A stretch of DNA of 64,000 nucleotides from Algoriphagus aestuarii (GCA_017051695.1 JAFIDK010000002.1:310001-374000); one strand, 5' to 3'; shown: positions 35,963 to 46,923, counted from the stretch's first letter. Translations and numbers: made by a program. Notes: generated from the letters alone by a model not told the origin.

Positions 35963-36153
35963 ATTTAAAAGCATCCCGCAAAGGTGCAATTTTAGATAAC
36001 CTTTGAGGTTTTTAGAACCTCGAAGATTATTATTTCTATGCGAAAAACACACAAAGGCAACTGCGTAGATACGCTATTTTCCAGGAAATTTGGTTTCTAT
36101 AACATTGTTTTCGTCATGGCTACGCTGCGGGAGTAAAATGCTTTAGAAAAGTC

Positions 36154-37353
36154 TCAAAACCTTTTAAGTGCTAATTCAGCAACTGTACCACCTATAGAAA
36201 GAGAGCTGGTTGCTGCAGGAGATGGGGCATTCAGCACATTGATGGCATATTTTGACTCTCTGATAGCAAAATCATCCAAAAGCCCGCCAGTTCTATCACA
36301 TGCCTGAGCTCGTACACCTGCACCACCGTCCACTAAATCAGAGGATTGGATTTCTGGGATCAGTTCCTGTAGTGCTTTGGTGAAAGCTGCTTTGGAGAAA
36401 GATCTGTACATTTCTCCAAATCCAGTTTGCCAGTACTTTGCTGCTACTTTTTGGAATCCTGGCCATGCCAGACTTTCTGCCAATTCGGATAAATTTATCT
36501 GGGATTTCTTATAGCCTTCTCTTTTGAAAGCCAAAACCGCATTAGGACCGGCTTCTACACCGCCCTTTTTCATGCGGGTGTAATGCACTCCTAAAAATGG
36601 AAAGTTGGGGTCCGGAACAGGATAGATCAGGTTCTTGACCAAGTATTCTTTTTCAGGTTTTAGCTTGTAATATTCACCTCTGAAAGGAATGATTTTGACA
36701 TCAATAGGAGACTCTTCATTCATTTGTGCAACCTTATCAGAGTATAGTCCCGCACAGTTAATTACTAGTTTAGATTTATATTCACCTTTTGAAGTTTCAA
36801 TGTAATTGATGGACTCCTTATGATTGATAGATAACACTTTATGGTTTAAAAATATCTCACCTCCTCCTTGTACTATCTTTCGGCCGTAAGCCAAAGCCAC
36901 GTTGTAATAATCAACAATTCCAGTTTGAGGAACATGTATTGCTGCCACGCCTGCACAGTGCGGTTCATATTCTTTCAACTCCTCGATCGTAATGGATCTT
37001 GTTCCAGTTAAACCATTTTGAAGACCTCTTTCCAAAAGCGTATTTAAAAGAGGGATTTGCTCGGTTTTAGTAGCAACTACCACCTTTCCGGTGATTTCAA
37101 ATGGGATTTTTTCCTCTTCACAAAATTGAATCAGCTCATGATAGCCATTGATACAGTTGGTTGCTTTTAAGGATCCAGGTTTGTAATAAAGGCCAGAATG
37201 GATTACGCCACTGTTATTTCCAGTTTGATGCCTGGCAAGCTGATCCTCTTTTTCCAAAATGGCAATTTTCAGCGCCGGATTGGATTTTTGAATTTTCAAT
37301 CCTGTTGCCAAACCAACGATTCCACCTCCTACGATGACTATGTCGTATATCAT
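36154..37353 (-). CDS. lhgO: L-2-hydroxyglutarate oxidase
   Basis: A 399-residue FAD enzyme of the DAO fold: VGGGIVGLATG near the start, then ARHQTGNNSGVIHSGLYYKPGS and PFRGEYYKL, characteristic of LhgO/YgaF. The C-terminal NAPSPAATSSLSIG is also conserved. It oxidises L-2-hydroxyglutarate to 2-oxoglutarate and feeds electrons to the quinone pool. It is a single gene, divergent from the DUF5686 gene. Confidence 0.92.
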   Translation of the reverse strand: MIYDIVIVGGGIVGLATGLKIQKSNPALKIAILEKEDQLARHQTGNNSGVIHSGLYYKPGSLKATNCINGYHELIQFCEEEKIPFEITGKVVVATKTEQIPLLNTLLERGLQNGLTGTRSITIEELKEYEPHCAGVAAIHVPQTGIVDYYNVALAYGRKIVQGGGEIFLNHKVLSINHKESINYIETSKGEYKSKLVINCAGLYSDKVAQMNEESPIDVKIIPFRGEYYKLKPEKEYLVKNLIYPVPDPNFPFLGVHYTRMKKGGVEAGPNAVLAFKREGYKKSQINLSELAESLAWPGFQKVAAKYWQTGFGEMYRSFSKAAFTKALQELIPEIQSSDLVDGGAGVRAQACDRTGGLLDDFAIRESKYAINVLNAPSPAATSSLSIGGTVAELALKRF

Positions 37354-37517
37354 ATGCTTTAAATTTCGAACTCAAATATACAAGCCCATTTCCCATTTTC
37401 ATGAGCTTCCCTTTAGTTCTCCTCCTAGTCATTGTGAATTTTTAACAAAACTTGAATGATATCCTCGCGAAGAGAATTTATCTTGCAGCTGATTTTGATT
37501 TTGGAAATCACCAACGA

Positions 37518-39995
37518 ATGATCCGAGCCCTTCTTTTTTTAGTATCCTTTCTGTTTTTAACAGAAGCCTCTGCACAATTTCAGATAAAAGGCAAGGTGAC
37601 GGATGCGGAGACAGGTGATCCTATCCCGTTTGCCTCTGTTTTATTGAAAGGCACAACAATCGGCATGAATACCGACTTTGAAGGTAATTATATCCTTAGT
37701 TCAAGAACCCTGCCAGATAGCATTGTGGTTAGTTATATAGGCTATTTAAGCCAGTCAAAAAAGCTGGAAAACCAGGCAGAGCAACTGATCAATTTTCAAT
37801 TGAGGCCATCTGATTTTGAGATGGAAGCTTTTGTTTTCGAAGCTGGAGAAAACCCTGCTTTTGAAATTATCAGGCGTGCAGTAGCTAAGAAAAATGACTT
37901 TGATAAAAGGTCTTTAAATGCTTATGAAACAAAGAACTATACCAAAATAGAAATAGATATAGATCATGTTTCGGAGGAATTTAGCCAGCGTAAATCCGTC
38001 CAAAAAGTAACTTCGGTTTTGGACAGTATCAAGCAACTGACCAATGATGAAGGGGAGAAAATATTACCGGTGTTTTTTTCTGAAACACTTTCCAAATTCT
38101 ATTATAGAAATAACCCTGAACTGAAAAAGGAAGTAGTAGAAAAATCCAAAATTACCGGTGTGGGAATTACCGATGGATCCACTACATCCCAGATTACCGG
38201 ATCGGCCTTTCAGGAGTATAATTTTTATAAAAACTGGCTCAATATTGTAGAAAAGGACTTCGTTTCTCCTATCGCTGATGGTTGGAAAGCCTATTACGAT
38301 TATGACCTGTTGGATTCCGTTTTGGTGGGGCAGGACAGCTGTTATTTGCTGCGGGTCTATCCAAAACGTGAGCAGGATTTGGCTTTTTCTGGATCCATTT
38401 GGATCAATAAAGAAACGTATGCCTTGAAGCAGGTAGACTTGACCATTCCTAGAGAAGTGAATCTGAATTTTGTGGAAAGGATCAAAATCCATCAGGAATT
38501 GGTTCCCACTTCAGCAGGTCCCTTGATTCCTTCCAAATCCAGAGTTCAGATTAAAATCGGTCAAGTGACTCCAAATACTGCTGGATTTTTGGCCAAATTC
38601 TACACTTCGGCCGACAGCATCAAAGTGGGAGAACCTCAGCCAACTTCCTTTTTTAACCAGTCTGTGACCTTAAATGAAGATTACAATACAGGAGATGAAG
38701 CATTTTGGCAAGCCAATCGGCAAGACCCTTTGAGTCAGGAAGAGTTGACCGTCCTTCAAATGGTAGATACGCTGAAAAGGATCCCTATCGTTCGATTTTT
38801 TTCTGAAGGTTTAAAATTCTTGGGTACAGGTTATCTAAATGTAGGGAAAGCGGATATCGGTCCTTGGCCGGGATTTTTTAATTATAACAATGTAGAGGGA
38901 GTACGGTTGGGAATGGGAGGTAGAACTTCCTTGAAATTCAGTAATAAATGGGAAATCCGGGCCTATGGAGCCTATGGCTTCAAGGACGAGAAATTCAAAT
39001 ACTCCACCAAAGTGACCAGAATACTGGACAGAAGGCGTTGGACTACTTTGTCTTTATCAGCACAGAAAGAAATAGATCAGGTGGGATTGGAAATTGCTGA
39101 ATTGCAGGGAAATAGCATTTTCTTAGCAGCCAGCAGGTTTGGAACATTGCGGAGACCTTATTTTAATACCAACCAGAGATTGGAGTTTCAGCGTGAGTTT
39201 TTCAAGGGCTTTCTTTTCTTCACCAACTTTACCCTGACACAGATAGATCCGCTTTTTGATTTTTATTATCTGGAAAAAGGAAGCGGTGATTACAAAAGTA
39301 ATTTTGAGACCACTGAAGCCAAAGTGGGATTACGCTATGGTAGAGATGAAATCATCATTATCAATGACAATGAACGATCTTCTTTCGGACCCTCTAAATG
39401 GCCGATTTTTCAAGCCACTTTTGCAAAAGGAATTCGCGAGTTGGGAGGGGATATTGATTATTCCAAACTGACATTTTACATGTATCAGCGGTTGAATATG
39501 GGAATGTTTGGAGTGTCCCGATATGAATTGGATGCCGGGAAGATCTTTGGTGAGGTACCTTATCCAATTCTAAAAAACCATCTGGGAAATGGCACCCTGT
39601 TCTATACGACAGCGGCATTTAATACGATGAATTTCAACGAATTTGCCTCCGATCAATATGCCAGTATCCGATACAGACATTTCTTTGAGGGTTTTTTATT
39701 GAACAAAGTCCCTTTGGTGAAGAAACTTAAATGGCGTGCTGTGGCAAATGCCAATGTATTATTTGGCTCTGTACGTCAGGCAAATATTGATAATGCTCCG
39801 ACTTCAGATCCTGCAGGTAACCCATTGGAGACATTTGGCAGATTGGATCCCAAAATACCTTATGTGGAACTTGGCTATGGGATAGAGAATATCTTTAAGT
39901 TTTTCCGAGTTGACTTCTTTCATAGAATGACCTATCTGGATAATCCTGAAGCAAAGCCATTTGCGGTAAAAATAAGTGCGCAGATAATACTCTAG
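37518..39995 (+). CDS. DUF5686 outer-membrane protein with carboxypeptidase-like N-terminal domain
   Basis: 825 residues from ATG 37518, which directly opens a signal peptide (MIRALLFLVSFLFLTEASAQ); a TTG 66 bp upstream would only add a non-signal leader. The first 85 mature residues are a CarboxypepD_reg-like domain (FQIKGKVTDAETGDPIPFAS). The rest is the DUF5686 barrel with many aromatic strands and a terminal KISAQIIL. Function in the outer membrane is unknown. A small barrel-like gene follows after 22 bp. Confidence 0.9.
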   Translation: MIRALLFLVSFLFLTEASAQFQIKGKVTDAETGDPIPFASVLLKGTTIGMNTDFEGNYILSSRTLPDSIVVSYIGYLSQSKKLENQAEQLINFQLRPSDFEMEAFVFEAGENPAFEIIRRAVAKKNDFDKRSLNAYETKNYTKIEIDIDHVSEEFSQRKSVQKVTSVLDSIKQLTNDEGEKILPVFFSETLSKFYYRNNPELKKEVVEKSKITGVGITDGSTTSQITGSAFQEYNFYKNWLNIVEKDFVSPIADGWKAYYDYDLLDSVLVGQDSCYLLRVYPKREQDLAFSGSIWINKETYALKQVDLTIPREVNLNFVERIKIHQELVPTSAGPLIPSKSRVQIKIGQVTPNTAGFLAKFYTSADSIKVGEPQPTSFFNQSVTLNEDYNTGDEAFWQANRQDPLSQEELTVLQMVDTLKRIPIVRFFSEGLKFLGTGYLNVGKADIGPWPGFFNYNNVEGVRLGMGGRTSLKFSNKWEIRAYGAYGFKDEKFKYSTKVTRILDRRRWTTLSLSAQKEIDQVGLEIAELQGNSIFLAASRFGTLRRPYFNTNQRLEFQREFFKGFLFFTNFTLTQIDPLFDFYYLEKGSGDYKSNFETTEAKVGLRYGRDEIIIINDNERSSFGPSKWPIFQATFAKGIRELGGDIDYSKLTFYMYQRLNMGMFGVSRYELDAGKIFGEVPYPILKNHLGNGTLFYTTAAFNTMNFNEFASDQYASIRYRHFFEGFLLNKVPLVKKLKWRAVANANVLFGSVRQANIDNAPTSDPAGNPLETFGRLDPKIPYVELGYGIENIFKFFRVDFFHRMTYLDNPEAKPFAVKISAQIIL

Positions 39996-40017
39996 GAATT
40001 TTTACTATTTTAGTTGA

Positions 40018-40587
40018 ATGAAGAATGCAAAATCTTTATTCAAGCCATTATTAGTCATTTTTGGTGCCTTATTTTTCTTTATTTCTATGGAAAGTAAGGC
40101 TCAATCCAAGGCTGAGATATTTACTGCCAAAAATATAGTCTATCTAGACCTTGGTGGGAATGCAGGACAGTATGCTTTTACTTATGGGAGAGTTTTCCAT
40201 CAAAAAGGGAAGCTAAAGCTAAGTGGAAGTGCAGGGTTTTCCATGTGGTATCAGGGATCAATTTCTAATACAAGATGGCTCCCAGCTATACCAGTTGAGC
40301 TAACAGCATTCTATGGTAAGTCAAACCACAATTTGGAATTAGGGGCTGGAGTTACTTCATACTTGGGCAATAGTATATATTTTGATCAGGAAACATTTGA
40401 AAGTGTAGATAAGGTGGTTTTTGGTGCAATCCTTCCTGTTAGAATTGGATATAGATACCAGAAGCCAGGAGGGGGATTTTTTTTCCGAGTAGGATATACT
40501 CCATTAATTAATATTCCAATTAGAGAAGGCAAAACTTGGAATTTTGAGCCAAGGTTTGCGGGATTGAGTTTTGGAAAGAGTTTTTAA
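40018..40587 (+). CDS. Small secreted beta-barrel-like protein
   Basis: A 189-residue protein with signal peptide (ends around SKAQS). The mature part has amphipathic strands (KNIVYLDLGGNAGQYAFTYG, KLKLSGSAGFSMWY, FRVGYTPLINI) and a final FAGLSFGKSF, as in small outer-membrane barrels. It lies 22 bp after the DUF5686 gene and is probably co-transcribed. No specific family recognised. Confidence 0.7.
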   Translation: MKNAKSLFKPLLVIFGALFFFISMESKAQSKAEIFTAKNIVYLDLGGNAGQYAFTYGRVFHQKGKLKLSGSAGFSMWYQGSISNTRWLPAIPVELTAFYGKSNHNLELGAGVTSYLGNSIYFDQETFESVDKVVFGAILPVRIGYRYQKPGGGFFFRVGYTPLINIPIREGKTWNFEPRFAGLSFGKSF

Positions 40588-40670
40588 CCAATTGACTTTT
40601 TACTCTACAATATGCTTAACGCCCCAATCATAAAAACCTTTTTAGCGAGCATTAAAACAATCAATATATT

Positions 40671-41888
40671 ATGAAGAAGTCTATTTTATTTTTACTCCTC
40701 CTTTTATCAAGCGTTTTTGCTTCCTGTTCTTCAGATGATAAGGTAAGTTCGGAAGAAGTAAATAATGAATTAGAAATCATCAAAATTGATCTTTCCGAAG
40801 CAAGAGAAGGTAAACTCTCTGAGTTTTTTGAGCCTGAAGTTGATTATATCTGGTTGAAAGATGATTCTGAAGAATCTCAGTTAAATGCGGGCCTCCACAA
40901 GATTTTATTTTATAAAGACAAAATTCTGACGCTGGATATTTTTGGATGCAAATGCATCAAAATATTTGACAGAGAAGGCAATTATCTCAGTAAAATTAGA
41001 GCATATGGTGAGGGGCCTGAAAAGTATTTGGATCTTGATAATTTCATGATAGTAAAGGATGAAGTTTTATTATTAGGGCTTTATCCTCCTAAGCTGATGT
41101 GGTTTTCATTGGAGGGAGATTTTTTGAGAGAAGAAAAACTTAAACAGCATATTGGTTCGGGGGTATATTCTGAGGAAGACCTTCGCTATTATTTTTATTC
41201 ACCCTTTATAGGTCCAGAAGAATATTTTCTTACCAGTGTCAATAAATCATTCCAAGACACAATGAGATACTTTCCTTTTGATTTGGATGGATACTATGGA
41301 AGCTTTCCTAGTAGAAACAATTTTATAATTAGCGATGAGATCTATTTAGGAAGACCATTTAATGATACTATTTTGAAATTGTCGGAGGGACAATTTGAAC
41401 CTAAATTGTTTTTAGATTTTGGTTCTTACAAGCAAAATGTAGCGGAACTAAAAAACAATAAAAAAAACTTATCCCCTCCAGAAGAATTAGAATTTATTAA
41501 TAAAAAGGCAAAGCTTTATTTTATTCCACACGCTTGGTTTATTAACAGTTCACTTTTTCATTCTGGTTTTAAGTATGAACAGGAAAGTTATAATGTTTTT
41601 TACAATAGAAAAACCGGTGAAACGAGTGTGGTAGGAAGAACGATTGAGAATGATATAGATGCTGGATATGATCCATTCGGGTTTATCCACAACTTTGGAA
41701 TGGATAAAGTTGGGCTAAGAATCCCTGGCAAGGATCTATATGAAATATTAGAAAAAAAGAAGGAAGAACTAGGGCCGGAAGCTTTTGAACAGTATAAAAC
41801 AGGAAAGGGGAAAAACTTGGCCCAAGCAGCTTTTTTAGCCAAAGACTCTGAAAATCCTGTGCTCATTATTTATACTCCGAAGAAATAA
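40671..41888 (+). CDS. 6-bladed beta-propeller lipoprotein
   Basis: A 405-residue protein with lipobox FASC (Cys19). The mature part contains KILFYKDKILTLDIFGCKCIKIFDREGNYLSKI, the first blade of the Bacteroidota 6-bladed beta-propeller family (DUF4934-like), and the same phrase style in later blades. Surface or periplasmic, with unknown ligand. Confidence 0.85.
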   Translation: MKKSILFLLLLLSSVFASCSSDDKVSSEEVNNELEIIKIDLSEAREGKLSEFFEPEVDYIWLKDDSEESQLNAGLHKILFYKDKILTLDIFGCKCIKIFDREGNYLSKIRAYGEGPEKYLDLDNFMIVKDEVLLLGLYPPKLMWFSLEGDFLREEKLKQHIGSGVYSEEDLRYYFYSPFIGPEEYFLTSVNKSFQDTMRYFPFDLDGYYGSFPSRNNFIISDEIYLGRPFNDTILKLSEGQFEPKLFLDFGSYKQNVAELKNNKKNLSPPEELEFINKKAKLYFIPHAWFINSSLFHSGFKYEQESYNVFYNRKTGETSVVGRTIENDIDAGYDPFGFIHNFGMDKVGLRIPGKDLYEILEKKKEELGPEAFEQYKTGKGKNLAQAAFLAKDSENPVLIIYTPKK

Positions 41889-41996
41889 CGTTTCTTTTCT
41901 GTATTCCTTTCCCATAAATTTTTTGGTTGCAAGTGCTATTTGCATATTTGCATCTTAAACCAAATGCCTGTTTGTATGGGCAGAGAATAATTACAA

Positions 41997-43946
41997 ATGT
42001 CACAACAAATTAAAATCACTCTTCCAGATGGCACTGTGAAAGAGTTTGAAAAAGGAACAACCGGTCTACAGATTGCTGCCAGTATCAGTGAGGGTCTAGC
42101 AAGGAATGTTCTCGCAGCCAAAGTAAACGGTCAAGTTTGGGATGCCACTCGACCTATTTTTGAAAATGCAAGTGTGCAATTATTGACCTGGAACGATGGA
42201 GAAGGCAAAAATACATTTTGGCATTCTTCTGCCCACTTGTTGGCAGAAGCTTTAGAAGCCTTGCACCCAGGCATTAAATTCGGTATCGGTCCACCGATAG
42301 AAACAGGTTTTTACTACGATGTGGATTTCGGGGATAAAACCCTAGACGGTTCTGAGTTGGAAGCCATTGAAAAGAAAATGGTGGAATTGGCTCGTGAAAA
42401 GAATGAATACATCCGGAAAGAAATTTCCAAAAAAGACGCAGTAGTATATTTCCAGGAAAAAGGAGATGAATACAAACTGGACCTTTTGGAAGGTTTGGAA
42501 GATGGAACGATCACCTTCTATGAGCAGGGAAATTTTACGGATTTATGTAGAGGTCCTCATATTCCAAATACAGGGTTTATCAAAGCTGTGAAGTTGACCA
42601 ATATCGCCGGTGCGTATTGGAGAGGGGATGAGAACAGAAAAATGCTTACCCGTATTTATGGAGTGACTTTTCCTAAAGCCAAGGAACTGACCGAATATTT
42701 AACGCTGATTGAAGAAGCCAAAAAGCGTGATCATAGAAAATTGGGCAGAGAACTTGAATTGTTTACATTCTCCGAAAAGGTAGGAATGGGACTTCCATTG
42801 TGGTTGCCAAAGGGTACATTATTACGTGAGCGTCTGATCAATTTCATGAAAAAGGCGCAGGATAAATCCGGTTACCAGCAGGTGACTACTCCCCATATTG
42901 GCCACAAAGTTTTGTATGAAACGTCAGGGCATTATGAGAAGTACGGAAAAGATTCATTCCAGCCAATTGCCACTCCGCATGAAGGAGAGGAGTTTTTGTT
43001 GAAACCGATGAACTGTCCGCATCACTGTGAGATTTACAAGCATAAACCACATTCCTATAAAGAGTTGCCGATCCGATATGCCGAGTTTGGAACTGTTTAC
43101 AGATATGAGCAAAGTGGTGAGTTGCATGGTTTGACCCGAGTTCGAGGATTTACTCAAGATGATGCGCATATCTTCTGTAGACCGGATCAGGTTAAAGAAG
43201 AATTTATCAAAGTGATAGATTTGGTATTGTATGTTTTTAAGGCTTTGGGTTTTGAAGATTACACTGCACAGATTTCTTTGAGAGATCCTGAAAATCCATC
43301 CAAGTACATTGGAGGTGATGAGGCCTGGAACAAAGCTGAATCTGCTATTATAGAGGCAGCCGCCGAAAAAGGATTGGAGACTGTAACTGAGCTTGGTGAA
43401 GCGGCCTTTTATGGCCCTAAACTGGATTTTATGGTCAAAGATGCCCTTGGTAGAAAATGGCAGTTGGGAACTATCCAGGTAGATTATCAGTTGCCTGAAC
43501 GTTTCCAATTGGAATATATTGGTTCAGATAACCAGAAACACCGACCAGTGATGATCCACAGAGCGCCATTTGGTTCTTTGGAGCGTTTTGTAGCGGTGTT
43601 GATTGAGCATTGTGCAGGTAACTTCCCATTGTGGCTATCTCCAGAGCAGATTAATATTCTACCTATTTCTGAGAAGTATGTAGCTTACGCTGAAGAGATC
43701 AAAGAGATTTTGGAAGAAGCGGGTATCACTGGTTCAATTGACAACAGAGATGAAAAAATTGGCCGTAAAATCAGGGATTCTGAAGTGAAAAAAGTACCTT
43801 TTATGTTGATTGTAGGGGAAAAGGAGCAGGAAGAAAGGATTCTTTCGGTCAGAAAACATGGGGAAGGCGATAAGGGTAACTACTCTCCGGAGGAGTTTAT
43901 AAAGTACTTTCAGGGAATTATTTCTGATTCTTTGAAAAAGTCATAA
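41997..43946 (+). CDS. thrS: Threonyl-tRNA synthetase
   Basis: A 649-residue class II synthetase in family order: TGS domain (1-62), editing domain with [11 protein letters not shown], then the catalytic core with [11 protein letters not shown] (zinc-binding Cys), [27 protein letters not shown] (motif 2 region) and a C-terminal anticodon-binding domain (about 545-640). It precedes infC-rpmI-rplT, the classic gene order. Confidence 0.98.
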   Translation: MSQQIKITLPDGTVKEFEKGTTGLQIAASISEGLARNVLAAKVNGQVWDATRPIFENASVQLLTWNDGEGKNTFWHSSAHLLAEALEALHPGIKFGIGPPIETGFYYDVDFGDKTLDGSELEAIEKKMVELAREKNEYIRKEISKKDAVVYFQEKGDEYKLDLLEGLEDGTITFYEQGNFTDLCRGPHIPNTGFIKAVKLTNIAGAYWRGDENRKMLTRIYGVTFPKAKELTEYLTLIEEAKKRDHRKLGRELELFTFSEKVGMGLPLWLPKGTLLRERLINFMKKAQDKSGYQQVTTPHIGHKVLYETSGHYEKYGKDSFQPIATPHEGEEFLLKPMNCPHHCEIYKHKPHSYKELPIRYAEFGTVYRYEQSGELHGLTRVRGFTQDDAHIFCRPDQVKEEFIKVIDLVLYVFKALGFEDYTAQISLRDPENPSKYIGGDEAWNKAESAIIEAAAEKGLETVTELGEAAFYGPKLDFMVKDALGRKWQLGTIQVDYQLPERFQLEYIGSDNQKHRPVMIHRAPFGSLERFVAVLIEHCAGNFPLWLSPEQINILPISEKYVAYAEEIKEILEEAGITGSIDNRDEKIGRKIRDSEVKKVPFMLIVGEKEQEERILSVRKHGEGDKGNYSPEEFIKYFQGIISDSLKKS

Positions 43947-44032
43947 TCTGTGAATAATCGAATAAGTTTTTCTTAATTAGAAATTATTCCGATATTTGCA
44001 GGCAATTTCATAAAAAAACAATCAAATCAAAC

Positions 44033-44587
44033 TTGAGAAACAACAGACAACCATTTAGAGGTAGACAAGAGGAACCTTATAAAGTAAATCATAAAATCAG
44101 AGCGCGTGAGGTGCGAGTAGTGGGTGAATTCGTAGAAGGAGGAAATGCATTACTTCCAACAGACAAAGCAATCAAACTAGCTCAGGAAAATGATCTGGAC
44201 CTTGTTGAGATTTCTCCTAATGTTGATCCACCAGTTTGTAAAATTCTTGATTACGCGAAGTTTAAGTACGAGCAGAAAAAGAAGCAGAAGGAAATCAAAG
44301 CCAACGCTGCAAAGGTTGTTTTGAAAGAAATCAGATTCGGTCCTAATACCGATGAACATGACTTTAATTTCAAAGTAAAGCATGCGATCAACTTTCTGAA
44401 AGAAGGGGCAAAAGTAAAGGCATATGTACATTTTGTAGGCCGAACGATTGTTTTTAAAGAAAGAGGAGAGATGCTATTGTTGAAATTTGTTCAGGCTCTG
44501 GAAGAATATGGAGCAGTGGAGCAGCTTCCAAAAATGGAAGGAAAGCGTATGAACATCTTTATTGCACCGAAGGCAGGTAAAAAATAA
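44033..44587 (+). CDS. infC: Translation initiation factor IF-3
   Basis: A 184-residue protein with both IF-3 domains: [20 protein letters not shown] at the start, [20 protein letters not shown] as linker, and [20 protein letters not shown] in the C-domain. The start is TTG at 44033, the only start that keeps the N-terminal domain. A non-ATG start fits the self-limiting translation known for infC. A GATATTTG element (43991-43998, one mismatch to TAnnTTTG) may be a separate promoter. Confidence 0.97.
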   Translation: MRNNRQPFRGRQEEPYKVNHKIRAREVRVVGEFVEGGNALLPTDKAIKLAQENDLDLVEISPNVDPPVCKILDYAKFKYEQKKKQKEIKANAAKVVLKEIRFGPNTDEHDFNFKVKHAINFLKEGAKVKAYVHFVGRTIVFKERGEMLLLKFVQALEEYGAVEQLPKMEGKRMNIFIAPKAGKK

Positions 44588-44612
44588 ATTTCAACTAAAT
44601 AAATACAGCAAA

Positions 44613-44807
44613 ATGCCAAAAGTAAAAACCAAATCAAGTGCAAAGAAGAGGTTCGCTTTAACGGGAACCGGCAAAATCAAAAGGAAACACGCTTTCAAAA
44701 GCCACATCCTTACGAAAAAATCTACTAAAAGAAAGAGAGAATTAACCAAAACTGGTCTAGTTCACACTTCTGACGAAGGTAGAGTAAAAGACATGTTGAG
44801 AATCTGA
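44613..44807 (+). CDS. rpmI: Ribosomal protein L35
   Basis: 64 residues from ATG 44613 ([20 protein letters not shown]), the universal L35 start; an upstream in-frame ATG inside infC would add 17 unrelated residues and is rejected. Basic and of normal length. Part of the infC-rpmI-rplT unit. Confidence 0.97.
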   Translation: MPKVKTKSSAKKRFALTGTGKIKRKHAFKSHILTKKSTKRKRELTKTGLVHTSDEGRVKDMLRI

Positions 44808-44909
44808 TCAACCTGTTTGAAAATTAATTAAGGTTTATTTATTCACCAGACACTTTGGTAAACAAGATCCCGGGAAACCGAGACACCAAGCGTCAAAAAA
44901 CAAAAAACT

Positions 44910-45254
44910 ATGCCTAGATCAGTAAACGCGGTAGCGTCAAGAGCAAGAAGAAAAAAAGTGCTAAAGGCCACTAGAGGTTATTTCGGAAGAGGTAGCAACG
45001 TTTGGACTGTAGCCAAAAACAAGTACGAGAAAGGACTTCAGTACGCATACAGAGACCGTAAAGCGAAGAAAAGAGAATTCAGAGCTTTGTGGATTCAGCG
45101 TATCAACGCCGGTGCTAGAGAGCACGGTGTGTCTTACTCTCAATTAATGGGATTATTGAAGAAAGCAGAAATCGAATTGAACCGTAAGGTTTTAGCTGAT
45201 TTAGCTATGAATCACCCAGAAGCATTTAAAGCTGTAGTTGAAAGAGTGAAATAA
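44910..45254 (+). CDS. rplT: Ribosomal protein L20
   Basis: A 114-residue protein starting [20 protein letters not shown] and continuing [15 protein letters not shown], the conserved 23S rRNA-binding N-terminus. It assembles early in the large subunit and in many bacteria represses its own operon. A terminator follows at 45278. Confidence 0.98.
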   Translation: MPRSVNAVASRARRKKVLKATRGYFGRGSNVWTVAKNKYEKGLQYAYRDRKAKKREFRALWIQRINAGAREHGVSYSQLMGLLKKAEIELNRKVLADLAMNHPEAFKAVVERVK

Positions 45255-45277
45255 GGTTGCACTACCTTATTTTGCAG

Positions 45278-45303
45278 AAGCCTTCCCTCGGGAAGGCTTT
45301 TTT
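45278..45303 (+). terminator. Rho-independent terminator of the infC-rpmI-rplT operon
   Basis: AAGCCTTCC (45278-45286) and GGAAGGCTT (45291-45299) with loop CTCG, then T-run to 45303. Confidence 0.92.
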
Positions 45304-45316
45304 GTTTTATGCAAAC

Positions 45317-46636
45317 TCAAAAGAGTTTGACAAATCCGTAAACCGAAACTAATCCGATAGAAAGCACACTGGCCCAGAACAGGAAGGATGAAAAAATACT
45401 GGAGGCGAGATGAAGTTTGCTGTTGTTTTTTCGGAACTGAATAGCAGCATACACTACTAAAAGCAGTAAAGCTGAGCCGATCACACCTCCGAATAACACC
45501 ATAAATGCGGGCAGTTTAATCAGGGCAAAAGCCATTGACCATAAAATCGGTAAGACCCAGGCAAGAATAGCAACAGATGATTTTTTTGATTGAGGATCTT
45601 TCCAATTGATCCAGCCAAACCGCCCAAAAATATCCGGAAGTAGTCTGGTCCAATAGGCAAGAGTCGCGAAAACACTGGAAAATAGAACGAAAAATGCTCC
45701 AATTATATAAATGAGACTTACTTGCTCACCCATTGATTTCGTATAGATATTTGCCAGAGTTTCTAAAAGTTCGTTTCCACTAGGTATTTGATTATTACCA
45801 TATAAAATGGATGCACCTAACAGGTAAAATGCGGCAGTGACTAGGGTATAAATAAACATCGCTACTATTGCATCTAAATACATGACTTTGATCCATCCTT
45901 CTGCTCTTCTCTTCCAAGCATCACTTCCATCGTTTTTTCCAGTGTATTTGGCATATCCCTTTTCTAGACACCAATAAGTATAGGCGATGATTTCATCACT
46001 TGCCACACCTGTAATTCCGAAAGCTCCGATTGCTACAAAGATCAATTCAGATGGTAACTGGAAAGTAAGCCCACTTAATACATCCGCAGCTGTAAATCCA
46101 AATGGGCTGAATGTCAATGCTATCACTGAGGCTAATGTAAAAATGGTAAATCCTAAAACCATTAGCATGGAGGTACGCTCCACGATGCGGTAGTAATTTC
46201 GGTAAATCAGCAAACTGGTAATTGCTCCAAGTAGAAAAGCTGACAAAACCGGAGAAAGCTGGGAAAAGATCATCGTCAATGCCAGTGCAGCTCCTCCGAT
46301 CATTCCTCCTAATTGGACGATTTTAAAGAGCGTCAGAAGAAAAGTAGTCCATACCGCCCAGTTTTTAGGGCCGGGAAGCCTGGAGAAAGATGCCATGAGA
46401 GGTTTGCCTGTGATAATTGCATTTCTCCCAAATTCCAGTTGAATGGCAACTTTAACGAAACAACTAATTAGAATGACCCAAAATGTAATAAATCCTCCTT
46501 CAGCACCTAATACCGTTGTAGCGATTAACTCACCAGACCCAACAATAGATGCTGAGAGGATAAAACCGGGTCCTAGGAATTTGATTTGGTCGAAAAATAG
46601 AGTAGGGGGATTTTTTATTTTGGGCGATGTCATCAA
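45317..46636 (-). CDS. Divergent Nramp-family transporter lacking the DPGN metal motif
   Basis: A 439-residue protein with about eleven hydrophobic helices. TM1 reads GPGFILSASIVGSGELIATT, where canonical Nramp has GPG...DPGN: the metal-ligand Asp is Gly33 and the Asn is Glu36. The usual MPH of TM6 is also absent (GITGVASDEIIAYTYW). The fold is Nramp-like, but the transported ion is probably not the classical Mn/Fe set. It has no DtxR-type box upstream and no partner gene. Confidence 0.8.
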   Translation of the reverse strand: MMTSPKIKNPPTLFFDQIKFLGPGFILSASIVGSGELIATTVLGAEGGFITFWVILISCFVKVAIQLEFGRNAIITGKPLMASFSRLPGPKNWAVWTTFLLTLFKIVQLGGMIGGAALALTMIFSQLSPVLSAFLLGAITSLLIYRNYYRIVERTSMLMVLGFTIFTLASVIALTFSPFGFTAADVLSGLTFQLPSELIFVAIGAFGITGVASDEIIAYTYWCLEKGYAKYTGKNDGSDAWKRRAEGWIKVMYLDAIVAMFIYTLVTAAFYLLGASILYGNNQIPSGNELLETLANIYTKSMGEQVSLIYIIGAFFVLFSSVFATLAYWTRLLPDIFGRFGWINWKDPQSKKSSVAILAWVLPILWSMAFALIKLPAFMVLFGGVIGSALLLLVVYAAIQFRKNNSKLHLASSIFSSFLFWASVLSIGLVSVYGFVKLF

Positions 46637-46811
46637 TTAAAAATAGGCAAATATGATTATTCATAGTAATACCTGTAATCTTAATTATTTCAATTAGCTG
46701 ATTGGAGGGCAGAAAATGGATGACAGAAATGGTCTAAAATATATAGTGTAGCTTGTTATATAATCCATTCATCTCATTTCAGGTAGAAAAGAGGATGTAT
46801 ATTTAAAATAA

Positions 46812-46923
46812 TCTGAATATCCGCAATGTTGCCTGTCTCCTTAGATTCTTTCCTTATCTGGTCGGAAGACCTCCCGTAGCAATCGGGAGACCGAAGTGGC
46901 CTCAATAATAAATTTTAACTTAA
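46812..46923 (+). repeat. tRNA-flanking repeat, copy 1
   Basis: Shares TTAGATTCTTT-CTTATCTGGTC, GAAGACC, GACCGAAGTGG-CTCAAT and a terminal TTTTAAC with the inverted copy at 60004-60113. An internal hairpin (CTCCCG-TAGCAAT-CGGGAG) replaces the shorter loop of the other copy. Confidence 0.65.

Noticed and set aside
35963-36153. Hairpin-like sequence CTTTGAGG...CCTCGAAG between convergent genes as terminator
   Set aside because: The stem is short and without a T-run on either strand.
37452-37517. TTG start upstream of the DUF5686 gene
   Set aside because: It would bury the signal peptide behind 22 polar residues; ATG at 37518 starts it directly.
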